In this document: positions 11,979-23,234 of the stretch, one piece after another
Layout: the number at the start of each line of letters is the position of its first letter
Position numbering within the stretch: position 1 is the first letter of the stretch
NCBI GenBank assembly: GCA_037833965.1
Contig: AP031358.1
Location: 5,836,001-5,900,000, forward strand
DNA: 64,000 bases
From: Marchantia polymorpha subsp. ruderalis
Lineage: Eukaryota > Streptophyta > Marchantiopsida > Marchantiales > Marchantiaceae
Direction of reading: 5' to 3'
Notes under the pieces: model-generated
Databases searched by the model: none
What the model saw: the letters and a program-made list of their open reading frames with translations, nothing else
Told to the model about the DNA's origin: nothing
Translations under genes and position numbers: made by a program

Positions 11979-14089
11979 CTATGGAAGCTGGGAAGAATTG
12001 GCGGCCATCATCTTCAGAGGCCGCATCATGTCGTTGTCCTCGTGGTCCAGAATGTGGCAGTGCCAGACGTAACCGGGTCCGCTGGTGGCGTCGAACGAGA
12101 ACTGCTCGCCCGACTGCGTCGCCCACCGCACCACGAACACGGTCACCTTGCCGGGGTACACGGTGGCCGTGTCCTTCCAACCGCGGTGGTGCAGCTCGGG
12201 CTTCTGCGGCGCCTCCGTGAAGCAGCTCTGCGGGTCGGGGAACGGCACGAAGAAGGAGCAGTTGTAGTTGGCCTGCCTTACGGCGTCGAAGGCCTGCTGG
12301 CTCTTGACGCGGAAGGAGATCAGGTGGAGGTGGATGGGGTGCGCGTCCTCCGTCAGGTTGATGATCTCCCACACCTCCGTCGCGTTCAGCTCCGGCGTCT
12401 CCGTCAGCGGGTCGCGCCACCTGAGCCCGTTCAGCAGCGATCCCGTGGGGTTGTCGTTGCCGTCGTCGTACTCCGACAGCGTCATGCTCCTCACCACGGC
12501 GCCCTCCGTGCTGATCCTCACCCGCGGGCCCAGCACCTGCGACGCCGGCAGGTCGAACTGCGGCACGGTTACGTTCTCTGGCGCAGCGACCACGTTAAAC
12601 TTCATCATCACCGTGGCTAAGCCGACGGCCGGGTCGCCGTCCGGGTACGGCGCGTTGCCGGAGTTGTTGAGGTAGGCGACGGAGCCGGGGGTGACCTTGG
12701 AGAAGTCGATGAGGAAGTCGAGGCGCTCGGCGGGGCCCATGGTCAACGTGGTGAGCTTCATGCGCTTGTGCAGGTAGCCGCCGTCGGTGCCGATCTGGTA
12801 GAAGCGCAGCTTGGGGTCGCTCAGCGTCATGACGAAGTAGCGCGCGTTGGCGGCGTTCACCATGCGGAAGCGGTACATGGTCGGGTACACGGTCATGACG
12901 GGCCAGGCCTTGCCGTTGAGGATGATGGTGTCGCCGTAGTACTCCGGGCACCAGTTCGGGTGCACGCCGGGCGACACCCCAACCGTGGGGAAGTTGACGG
13001 CGCCGTCGGCATGGAACTGCTTGTCCTGGACGACGATGAGCCTCTCAAACTCGCCGGCCGGCAGGTTCTCGGGCTCCTCGCCGGGCGACTTGATCAGGTA
13101 CATGCCGTTCATGCCGGCCAGCATGTTGAGCCGCGTGATGCCCACCGTGTGGTCGTGGTACCACAGTAGCGCCGCGGGCTGGGAGTTGGCGTACGTGTAG
13201 TTCTGCGTGGTGAAGGCCGGACCCAGTTCGCCGGCGCTGGTGTACCAGGCGTCCGGGTACCCGTCGGACTCCGACAGAACCTCGCCGCCGTGCAAGTGCG
13301 TGACGATGGGCACTCCGCCGGATTTCGGATTGGCCCAGTGGATGCTGTGGTCGACCGTCAGGAAATGCTCCGAGTCGTTGAGGTGGTTCTCCCATCGCAC
13401 GTACGACTCGATGCCCCGGGTGGCCAACAACGTCGGGCCTGGCGTCGACGCCGTCTCCTGGCTCGTGCCGTACGCGTACAGAGTCGTCTCCGGCAGGTCG
13501 GGATGGAATTTCTGCACCGGCACGAGAAGCTCGTCAGCGACCGTTGAATTCAGACTCGACGTTTCGAGTCAGCTCAGAATCGAGCTTCCGAAGGCAACAT
13601 TCGAACTAGCTCAGCTCGCTCGAATTCCCTCATTCCCAGAGCGAGTAATTCCCAGCCCCGATGTTCAATGCCTTCGCCACGTCTTATGCAACTGGAGACA
13701 GTCGGAGGGTGGCGAACGAACTAACTAACGAACGAATGAAGGAACTAACGAACTATTGACGATTCGAACATGGATCAATGACGGCAACCGTGAATGCAAT
13801 AGAATGGAATGGACTGAGCTGGGCTGGAAGAACAGACCTGTTTGATTTTATAGACTCCAAGAGTGAGCTGCTGGCCAGTGGAGATGTCTATGACCGGAGG
13901 CTGAGTGAGCTCCTCTACGAACGGCTGCACCTGCGGGGATGGATCCAGCGCCTGACACAATGACTGAACGCCATCGGTCGTCTGATTGTTGTCATGAGGC
14001 ATGTGGTCATCCTCAGCTGCTTTCGTTCCTGGAGAAAGGAGTAATCCGAGCCAACACAGAGCCAGAACGAGCACTGCCATCCTCTCCAT
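11979..14089 (-). CDS. Secreted multicopper oxidase, LPR/bilirubin-oxidase type (two exons)
   Basis: Exon 1 is 14089-13838 and exon 2 is 13511-11979, joined in phase 0 (YKIKQ|KFHPDLP) across a 326-bp intron, giving 594 aa. Residues 1-24 are a signal peptide with a hydrophobic core VLVLALCWLGLLL. Copper ligands are complete: HLHGG at 156-160, WYHDH at 201-205, HPIHLH at 475-480, and H568-C569-H570..H574..M579 in WHCHILDHEDNDMM. This gives a type 1 site with an axial Met plus the trinuclear cluster. The layout of three cupredoxin domains matches Arabidopsis LPR1/LPR2, which act as apoplastic ferroxidases in the root response to low phosphate, and bacterial CotA/bilirubin oxidases. Iron, bilirubin or phenol as substrate cannot be decided from sequence. 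Exon 2 is strikingly G/C-rich at third positions compared with the surrounding DNA and with its paralogue at 30545-32646. Long open frames on the other strand are shadows of this bias. Confidence 0.92.
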
Positions 14090-16084
14090 TGTGGTACGGA
14101 CACCTGAATATTTTTTTTTGAATAGGAAGAGTTGTCACCAAATTGAACGCGCTGCGGTAGTACAAACCAAATTAGCTGCGCTCCTCGGGTCGATCAACTT
14201 TAGCTACGCAGTGCAGTGCAGCAGGGGTCAGCTGCTGGGGTGCTCGGCCGCGGTCGAGCCTTCTCGTCAATTCAGAGCATTGCCTATACACTTGGGCGCT
14301 CGTGAGAGAGACCATGAGAGAGAGCGAGCGACCGGTACCAGCGAGATGTACTGCCCTGGCTGTACTATCTGGAGCTGGAGCCGAAAGCTTTAAGTAAGGT
14401 CTCGAAAGCAGATAAGCCGCAGGCACAATCGCACCTGCTGTAGCGAAGTCCCCCGCGAGCGCTGGCCAGCAAGTGGTTGGAACAAGAGACGCGAAGATTC
14501 AGGAGCCTGTTGAGCATGGGGGCCAAAGAAGCAAATTGCAAAATAGAAAATTCCGCCCACGGGACCCCTGCACTTCGAACACACGCGAACGAATCAAAAC
14601 CAGGTTCCTCACACACTCCCTCGCGAAGAGCTGCGCTTGCTCATCCATGGCCGCTTGCGATGGCGCCCAGATGACGGGTGCGAAAATGCTCTTCTCCATA
14701 TCCATTACCGCTTTAAGAAAAATCCTGGCTCAGAAAGGGGCTTCGTGCTTTTTCTGCGGCCATGGTGCAAGGCAGACAGACAGAGGTCCGTTCGAGGACT
14801 CCGTGCCGTGCGAGGTTGAGGATGGTACCTCCTCAGAAGGGACTGTACTCGTTCCGTGGATACAGGCAGGTGCTGACAGGACCGGGGGAAGCGAAAGTGA
14901 CTGAGTATTCTGGGGCCGAGAGCCTGCAGACGCTCGTTCCCTCCAACGAAGACATGACTATCTTTGTCGGAGTGGAGCTGGCCGCGTCCTTTGCTATGTT
15001 TTATCCTTCATTCATTCATTTATCATTTCACAAGAGTGTGCAGACGCGAATGCAATGATAATGTGCACTGAACGCCGGTTTGCGACTGCGCTGCCCCAGT
15101 GATAACAGCATTGGGTGCAGTGGTGGAAAAACCATGATTTTTACCGAAAATAATTTCGGGTTAATTAAAAAATCTGATTTCAACAATGGTTTTGAATCAG
15201 TTGTTGACTATTAGACTCTTTCAGTAGTCAGAGGTTGCATTGGGAATTTACACGAGTTTTATGTTCAGAATTGTTCAGAATTCATGCGATGTTCAGAATT
15301 GTTTGCATACAGAGGAGCCGGCCGAGAAGCTGCGTTCCGCTTCCTTGGAGATTGACATTTATCTATTGATTGACAATTATCGCCACCCACTATGGGTGGC
15401 GATAATTGTTACAAATTTGGGAGTGCAAGTGTCGCTTTACAGCAGAACAAGCGCGAGCATTTGAGAGTTAATGTCCGCAGAGGTTTCTCTCGGACTGGTT
15501 CTCCTCGCGTTAGCGACCGAGCTCCTTGGGCATTAACTGCAAGCTTCTGTTCTCAGTGACGGAAGCTGTCCCCATCTATCACGCAAAGTGGAATATGTTT
15601 TAAATTCCTTGAAATATACATAATTATGTCTCTATACTAGTCATAAATAGGGTTAGAGCATAAATGGATGAGCCCATATCGAGATGTTTGAAGGAAGACG
15701 AGACTTACAAACTGGACGCAAGCCATTCCAGTTTCAGAATTGCATAGCATGTATTGTAAACACGGATTGCTTTAAACTCAGGAACATCAATTCGATTGTA
15801 TTATTCTCGAAAATTACGAAAAGCATAATAGGCGAATAATGTAGTTAGCTTGACAAAACTTTTTATTTTTATTTAATTGCTCTTTCTAGCATCCGTGACA
15901 CATCTCTTATATTCATCTTTGAATTCTCTGAGAGTCACCGACCCTTTCATAACTAGAATTTGTGCAGCAGCACGGAGGATGACCATTCGTTCCCATGAGA
16001 CGCTGTACGTTTGGTATCGAGTGATGGCAAACCCAGAGGCCAAACGAACTTTGTCTGAAATGAAATGAGGAATGAGCAAGTGAG
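14090..16084. other. Intergenic region upstream of the first multicopper oxidase; short hairpin inside
   Basis: The first few hundred bases should contain the minus-strand promoter and 5' UTR of the oxidase, but no clear TATA box is seen. A coding-like minus-strand frame of 68 codons (15873-16079), with an ERMVILRAAAQILVMKG stretch, lies near the end. It may be a 3' exon of the candidate gene at 16085-16714, but no phase-consistent splice was found. Confidence 0.4.
15373..15409. other. Perfect 17-bp hairpin with 3-nt loop
   Basis: The 17 bases 15373-15389 (ACAATTATCGCCACCCA) are followed after CTA by their exact reverse complement at 15393-15409. The surrounding sequence is AT-rich and no gene adjoins it. 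It could be a cruciform-forming palindrome or the remains of a small inverted-repeat element; no terminator-like T tract follows. Confidence 0.6.
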
Positions 16085-16714
16085 TTACAGGCCTTCATCG
16101 ACGATCTGATCTACTTGCGAAGACTCATTCGATTCTGCGGATTTGAGGTCAGGCTTATTATTCATCATAAATATGGAGGGGACGGACGGAGAAGTCCAGA
16201 GGCTGTCCGAATTCTGATAAACTGAAGAAGCTGAGGAATTCCCACCTTTCAATAATAATAATTGCTTAATTGTCTTACGAAGGGGAAGTGAAAGTAGCCA
16301 CTCCCCTGCGACAGAGAGTGAATCCTTGATTCTTCTCATCGGAGCGTGCACCGAATGATCGATTCTCACCAGACTCTGGTGCTCGTAAATGTTCCTCGGT
16401 CAATGAACTTTCAGGTGTTTTTCCGTGTCAGGAAATTGATGGAATTCACTCAAGGCGTCGATCATCACCATGCGGTCCTTATTCTTGGAACCTCTCAGAG
16501 ATTCAGTAGTTCTTCCTAGTGGCAGAAGAAGAACGACACGGGACATGATCGATCCTGAAAAGCGACCCGGCTTCAGAATCCTCGGTGGCTGTCGAGGGGC
16601 GTCAATGGCTAAACGGCAAAGATGGGAAGCGTGGACCTTCCCCAGAAGGAGTTGACTCCGGATACGACCTGCACGGACCGCAGCGGAGACAAAGAGGAGC
16701 AGCAGGAGCCGCAT
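16085..16714 (-). pseudogene. Possible small secreted protein gene, frame interrupted once by TGA
   Basis: From ATG at 16714 a frame starts with a clear signal peptide (MRLLLLLFVSAAVRAG) and runs 104 codons to TGA at 16402-16400. The same frame then stays open to TAA at 16085, about 105 more codons including KTIKQLLLLKGGN. The leader before the ATG is CT-rich, as in many plant transcripts. The product is not recognised. Either the TGA lies in an unrecognised intron, or the gene is broken, or the upstream 104-codon frame alone is the product. A different minus frame at 16079-15873 may belong to a later exon. Overlapping plus-strand frames at 16585-16996 have less coding character. Confidence 0.33.
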
Positions 16715-19061
16715 TTAGAGAGAGAGAGACGGGAGACCTTTCCCCTGAGTGCAATGTCAACGCTCGGATGCGGCGCGTGCCGGGCTCGCGTTCGAGTTCC
16801 GACAGCTCGTGCCGACCTCGGAACGGGCACAAGCGACTGTCCAAACTCTCCACCTTTTCCCGTCTCCTCCTGGAACCGCGGGTCCGGTCTTGCCACGTCA
16901 TCCCTGCGGTTCCCATGTCACGGTGACGATGTTACACACACCGTCCACGGTGGCACGACCACGGTGGACGATCCCGACCCTGATAATATTCTTTGATATG
17001 TCTTCATATTTCCTCAGAGAAAGTGAAAGGGAAGGGTTTAGGGCTCAGGCCTTTTTCTTCCCACATTTTTTTCCCAAGCGTCGCCGTTGCCCTTCAATGT
17101 AATTGTGGCCATGTGAGCGTGCGTAAATATATCTGTTACCATCGAGCGCGCGGATTATATGAATTAAGAAATATTTAACTTTCAAAGGTGGCTTCTGTCA
17201 AATGGTCTCTGTTAGATTTCATTTATGAAAATGAAATCTAAATGGTCTCCATTCACAGGAGAATGATACAAGCCTACAGTTCAAGGTTGAAAGAAACTAC
17301 AGAAAAAGTAAAAGGACAAAAATCTAACGATAGATGAAGGATGTGGTAAGAGTGAGTAAAAAAAAAATTGATCGCATGAAATTTTCAGTTTTCATTTTTT
17401 TGTCTTCACTTTTTCGCAGAGTTACCAGTATCCACACTTTAAGAACATTTTAAATGAATCAAATAATCATTCCCCAACTTAGGCTACAAACACAGAGATC
17501 TAGATACACGCACACTATTTCAATTGTAGGTGTAGCGATATAGTGGAAGATGGTTCCAAAGGAGATTACGAATGAAGCTGCGTCATCGAGAGGATTGTGT
17601 TCATCCTATTCGGACGTAAAGAGAATTAAAGGCCTGTTCATTTTCCTCATCGTGACGATACTCTCATCCTCCCATTATATGATATCGACAACATATGATA
17701 TCTCAAAAGTCAACGCGGTGCTTTCGATAAAGTGTTGCTAAAATTGAAAGGTGCAAGAAGCCCTGGGTTTACAACGATGACACGGACAGATACATGGGGG
17801 TGTAATAGTGCCACACATAAAAAGTTGTGAGAAGACGAAGTGGCCAGTGTCGAATATGAGAAAAAGAAAACATTCATGATAGAATGTTCCGTCTGCAATT
17901 GATATATGTGGTGAATCCAATGAGCTAAGAAGTGATGGCGAAGAAGAATAGTCCGGTAAGGTATTACAAATTAATCGAGATAGGGGAAAAAAATATTTAA
18001 CCGATGAGTTTCTGTAGGTTATTGTGTAATTAATAGAGAAAAATACTTCTTGTTTTAGATAGTATTTTCATACAATGCAACTCATAACAGAAAGTCCAAG
18101 TTAGTTTGATGTTACTATGATATTCTTGTTGTTTTATATAATATCAATTGGATTTTTTGGATACTTTAGTCGGAAGAATATAATCTTCTCATTGGGACCT
18201 AGCCCCATGCTACCTCTTTGGTTTCTTGATAAGTATTCCTAGTCGTAAATAAATTAACGTCATAATATTGATGGTTGTTGGGGATAATGAGTTGTCTAAG
18301 TTGCTAGAGCACCGATTTCTCGATAGTATACATTTTCCAGTTTATCGGGTTTTAGTTATTGCATGCATTTCTTTGTACCCCATTTTATACTTAATCCAGA
18401 TAATTTCCATCCCATAAAGGTGAGGGCATTGTAGTAACACTACGACGGTAAACCTTTGCGTCACGAGCTCAGTATTCATGCTGATTGAAGACTAGCGGAG
18501 CCATTAGACTTCAATGACTTCGATTGAGGTCTCTTTTGCAAATGAGAATTTGTTGAATGAACGTACATCTGGATTTCGATTTATGACGGTATATATCGAC
18601 TGGCTAGACTATCGACGGTTATCTCTCTGGAGCCAAGGGCTACGACATTTCTCTACGGGGGTTTCAGACTTGTGCTGGATGGAAATCAAATTGAGCATGG
18701 CTCTTTCCAACGGCTGGACCTTTCTACGTGGGGCTCCTGGGGAGGAAATGAATATGCCTGAACGGAATGGACATTCCAGTTTGTGAAGCATTATTTTATC
18801 TTACAACACTACTTTCAGAGAGCTAAGTTCCTGAAGCATTATTATACTAATAAGACCTAATAAGACACGGAAGACCCGATCAAGCCGAGAAAGCCATCAG
18901 GCTCTCACATGCTAAGGCTAGCATTCATAGTCATCGTATGGTTTCCTATCAACCACACTCAACTCCCTTACGATTTTGACCGAGATTAAATCTACCATCT
19001 TTATTTAAATCACTTATGTTTTGAAGAATAATACTAGTTATGAGGACTTCATGGACGTGCA
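16715..19061. other. Intergenic, no gene recognised
   Basis: The sequence is GC-rich near 16.7-17.0 kb and AT-rich beyond. A short imperfect hairpin (TAGATTTCATTT and its complement) lies at 17213-17240. A 90-codon plus-strand frame at 18514-18786 has an ATG and a Trp-rich composition, but no recognisable family and no upstream promoter signal, so it is not called as a gene. Confidence 0.5.
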
Positions 19062-19134
19062 GGGGATGTAGCTCAGATGGTAGAGCGCTCGCTTAGCATG
19101 CGAGAGGCACGGGGATCGATACCCCGCATCTCCA
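19062..19134 (+). tRNA. tRNA-Ala (anticodon AGC)
   Basis: The 73 bases fold as a complete cloverleaf. The acceptor stem is GGGGATG/CATCTCC with one G-T pair, and the D arm is GCTC..GAGC. The anticodon stem is CTCGC/GCGAG with loop TTAGCAT (anticodon AGC). The T stem is CGGGG/CCCCG with loop ATCGATA, and the discriminator base is A. The internal A box (TAGCTCAGATGG) and B box (GGATCGATACC) for RNA polymerase III are intact. There is no intron and no encoded CCA, as expected for a nuclear tRNA gene. A T-rich stretch follows the gene. Confidence 0.95.
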
Positions 19135-19661
19135 AACCTCATTTTTGCCTCACTGCACTGACGAATACCCTATTTGGGTAGCGTCGCATGATTTAGAGAG
19201 TATATATTTATGTACAATATATGTATTTATCTATAAATCTTTGGTGGGCTCTGCTACCAGCGTTGTTTTGAGTAGTCTCTATTGTGGACACTTTCGTACT
19301 TTTGAAAGTGCAGAGTATAAATAAACACATAAAATTATTGTTACTCTTTTGGTCGGCTTTGTTACTAAAGTTCTCATTCGATAGAGATCAGGAAAGCATG
19401 AATCCATGTTTCACACTATTTAGATGATATTCTTCTATCTGCACCAGATAATTAAATACAGGCTGAACCTTATGTGCATCTGTACCAATATGGACTGCGT
19501 GAAAAAAGTCCAAATAATAGTCGGGAAGAAGAGTCCTGTTATCCAAAGCGAATAATGTCGTTTCGATCTGAATCCAATCAAAATAAAAACAATTTTTTTT
19601 AAAAAAACATCTAACTCTCACGACTTAAATATCTGAATGTGACAAATATGTACCCGAGACT
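19135..19661. other. Spacer after tRNA-Ala, nothing recognised
   Basis: The spacer is AT-rich with no coding frame of interest. A T7 run and an A6 run near 19594-19610 are the only notable low-complexity tracts. Confidence 0.6.
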
Positions 19662-19736
19662 ATGTATCAAAGGTTACGTAAGAAGGATATCAACGAGGCT
19701 ACTAACTCCACATGGTATCAATCACCCACATGCTCC

Positions 19737-20024
19737 ATGAATGTGGTTAGGAATTTACTCAAGCTTCAAATGAATTTCCAATTGGATTCGAGAAATTTAC
19801 GACTGCTGATGAATGTGGTTAGAATGTTACTCAAGCTTCAAATGAATTTCCAATTGGATTCGAGAGATTTACGACTGCTGATGAATGTGGTTAGAATGTT
19901 ACTCAAGCTTCAAATGAATTTCCAATTGGATTCGAGAGATTTACGACTGCTGATGAATGTGGTTAGAATGTTACTCAAGCTTCAAATGAATTTCCGATCG
20001 GATTCGAGAAATGTACAACTGCTG
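19737..20024 (+). repeat. 72-bp minisatellite, four copies, in frame
   Basis: Four head-to-tail copies of a 72-bp unit start at 19737, 19809, 19881 and 19953. Copies 2 and 3 are nearly identical, while copies 1 and 4 carry several changes. The unit is a multiple of three and contains no stop in one plus-strand frame, which runs 19662-20189 (175 codons). That frame gives a repeated 24-residue Leu-rich unit containing NVVRMLLKLQMNF. Whether it is translated is unknown: no promoter is evident and no homologue is recognised. Confidence 0.85.
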
Positions 20025-20189
20025 ACCTTACGTCGACCAATGCAACACGTAGAGCTTTCATGTTGCCATCGAATCGGGCAGGGGGATCTCGAGTGTCGTA
20101 TGCGGATGCGTCACGGGCTCGACACACAGAGGGCCAGATCTGCCGTCTGCATGAGGTCGCTCGCGAGGGTCGGTCCCATGCAGGTGTGA

Positions 20190-23100
20190 CAAAATTCTCC
20201 CGACACCCATTTCTCGATCGCGTGCCGCTCACATGCCCGAGGCGATCCAGAGCGTGCCGGGCGACGGCCTGCAGCACACTGCCACACAATTCTAATCCGG
20301 GCCTCCTCTCTTCCTTTGCCTGGGAACATGTTCTCTGTGGAATGTTGGCGACACAGTCGTCCATGTGCAATATGTTCACGGAGGGAGGGCGCCCAATAAA
20401 GAAATGTGATGAGATGTGATTGATCCCGTGAAATGAGCGCATTGTGATTTGTCCCTTCCTTCGTTTCGTCCTCGATATGCTTCCGAATAAAGCTTTGTGG
20501 TCAGAGATTGGTTTCAGCGCTGAAAGAATCCGCGCTCTCGTCGACAGCGCATTTTACAGACTTGGAGAGCGGCGCAATTTTATCTTCCCCGCCCGTTTTT
20601 GTAAAGCCAACGGGGTCTCAGAATCTCTGACCTTGTCTGGATTGGATTCCTGATCCATCGAATCCACTGTTGGGCTCGAGGTTGCATCCACTGCCTTGCC
20701 TTGCCTTGCCTTGCCCTGCGCCTTCTCGCTCATGTCACCGTTCATCGACACAAGCTGTCGATTTGACGATCAGATTAAAAGGAAATTGCATCGACGCAGT
20801 TACGAGCTCGCCTCGCCTTCCGTCCTCCTTGATTTCCACTCTGCTCGAATCGTGGAAAGCTCGCAGACGGATCCATGGGAAAGAAGACTCTTGAGGGCAG
20901 CTTCGCCAAGGAATCGAGCTGCGGCTTTGCTCATGCAATCTGAAAGCCTGCTGTCATCTGTCGAGCACTCCAGAGTACAACTGGAACACCCGATTTTTTT
21001 CCCCAGATAGGAGGACGCCGTGAGCTCGCTGGATGCAAGGCAGACAGACGTCTTTTGCCGAGCAGTTGTCATTCAATGTCTTGGCTTTCACTCAATTTAC
21101 CATCTCTCGAGGAAATCGGAGTCTGCAAGTTCCTATTAACCCGACGTGTGTTCGTTCCAAATCAAACCGTCGTTCTCTGTGCAGGTAAGTCTGAGGTTTG
21201 AGAAGGACTGTATCACCATATGCATGCCCGTGGATCGCAGTGGATTGTTGTGCATCGCGGTTCATCGAGTCTCTAAGTTGTGACCATGTTGAATATTCAA
21301 AGGCTCGTTCCTCTGAGCGAGTTGAGAACAGACAGTTGACATTCTTATTCTCTTCCCGGGCTGTTGTTTCCTCGTAGGGAAAGAAAGCCTTCCCAAGCTG
21401 AACCCTCCCCAGGGTCGCAGCTGCTTCGACCAGGAGGCGATGAGTGATCTTGATGTTTGACTTCTGTTTATAAGTCGCGCGGATGCACTTGGCAGCGGCT
21501 CATTCTGTAAATCTATGATTTCTTTTCACATCGATTTTGTCGTCGATGAGAAGTTCATGGGCTTCAATCCTGAAGCTTAGAGGTGCTGGTCGGACATGGT
21601 AGTGCCTAGTCTGATATTGCAACGAACGATGTCTCAACTTTTTCCGCTTCTGACCGATACTTTTAAGCTCCAGGATTGAAACCTTTCTGAACTGAACTCT
21701 TGAGCGAAACTATTCCTTGAGATTCTTGCAGGTCATTGTAGATTGTCACTTCCTGCAGCTGTTTCTTCAATTTTGTTTTCTTTCTGGCCCTGCGCATTAA
21801 CTTTGACTGTCGTAGAGGCCTGATTAGTGAACACCTCCATGGCTTCATGAGGGGAGATGTTGAGACCAAAGCATATATCTAGAGGGCTCCACGACGGTGC
21901 GTGCAGTGCTAACAATTAAAGTCACGCCCAGACGATGCATGTAGAGTTATGTGGATGCAGTGGATAATGGTGGAAAGCGATGGGTGACCCGACCATTCAG
22001 ATCAAGTCAAAGTAAGATACAGATGCGAGCTCCTGTGCTTTGTCAATGCTGTTCTCGAGAGAGATGTCTTCTGCAGTTGATGAAGTCATGGGAGAGACTA
22101 ATGTTTCATAACTTTTTACACTGTTTCAGATCATCTACAGGGCCACTGATCCTTCCTTTCAGAAAATTGGGAGTCCCTCTGAGATTTAGAACAGTTTTCT
22201 ATATTAAGCATTGGTCCTGCTTCCTGAGTTCAAAGCTTTTGAGGGCAGAATTCTTGAGATTGCACTCAAATCTACGTAGACTTCTTGAGGTCTAAATGAA
22301 TAGACAGAAATGTTCTCGTGTTTGCATATTCATCGCCACGGATCGCATTTAGTTCCAAGCAGCTTGCCCACTGAATTTCTTCATTACTTCGACAGCATGT
22401 CATTTTCATCCATTTGATTCAAGGTTGTTGTCCACAGACATCGTCCAAGTCTCCATGGAGTCTATAATCCGGATTCTTTTTGTACATGACAAGCTGTCCT
22501 GTGTTTTTAATCATTGAAAACTGCAAATCCAAAATTGATCACACAGATTTGTTGAGATTTTCCAGGCACCTTTCAATTTATATTGTATTAGTCTATATTG
22601 ATAACATTTATTGCTATCAAAAAACGGTTAATAACCATGATGCAGTTACATATGTGAGTGTATATAATGTACTCATCATCGTAAAATATAAAATCATGTG
22701 TATAACTCCAATCGAGTGAGACAGTGGTATCATGGGTGCAATTCACAAGGTTGACGCGGAATTTACTTGGTTAGAAAAGACCACGTTGCAGTTAGAGATA
22801 TGGAATGGTTAGCATTGATACATGCGGCGATTTTAATAAAGAGATGAACATGCATTTTTCTAAGGTATGCAAAGAGGCCATCTACCATAGACATATGATT
22901 GAACGGGCGAGATTCTATCCTACGATACTAGTCAACAAGGAATATAAATCTCTAGTATTTTGTTTCTGCTTAGTTATGCGTTATACATAAGAGCCCAGTT
23001 GCGTAAATTGATGCATCATCTAATAGTATTGTTCTGTGTAGATTGTTCAAGATATAATTTGGTAATTATTAGACATATATTTCATCAACGTTCTGGTCCA

Positions 23101-23192
23101 TGGTTTCTTGTTTTTTTCCTTGTCACGCTTGATGAGATTCTCCTATTTTTTTGGGTATCAATTAGGTACCCATTTTCAGCTTATCGAAGGTC

Positions 23193-23194
<2 letters not shown>
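20190..23194. other. Intergenic with coding-like remnants on the minus strand
   Basis: Around 21.7-22.1 kb the minus strand contains short stretches that read like protein, such as DICFGLNISPHEAMEVFTNQ (near 21.8 kb) and TAEDISLENSIDKAQELA (near 22.05 kb). They are broken by frameshifts and stops, suggesting decayed exons of an unidentified gene. A short CCTTG tandem tract lies near 20692-20715. Nothing else could be assigned. Confidence 0.35.

Positions 23195-23232
<38 letters not shown>
23195..23232. repeat. (AT)n microsatellite
   Basis: About 19 uninterrupted AT dinucleotides. A shorter AT tract lies at about 287-305. Confidence 0.95.

Positions 23233-23234
<2 letters not shown>

Noticed and set aside
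11899-13547. Long open frames on the plus strand and other minus frames across the first multicopper oxidase exon
   Set aside because: They mirror the strong GC3 bias of the real gene, have no recognisable motifs, and disappear outside the exon.
18514-18786. 90-codon plus-strand frame
   Set aside because: No family, promoter or splice context; not enough to call a gene.
19737-20024. Regularly spaced repeats considered as a CRISPR array
   Set aside because: The whole 72-bp unit is repeated with no unique spacers, and the DNA is clearly eukaryotic.
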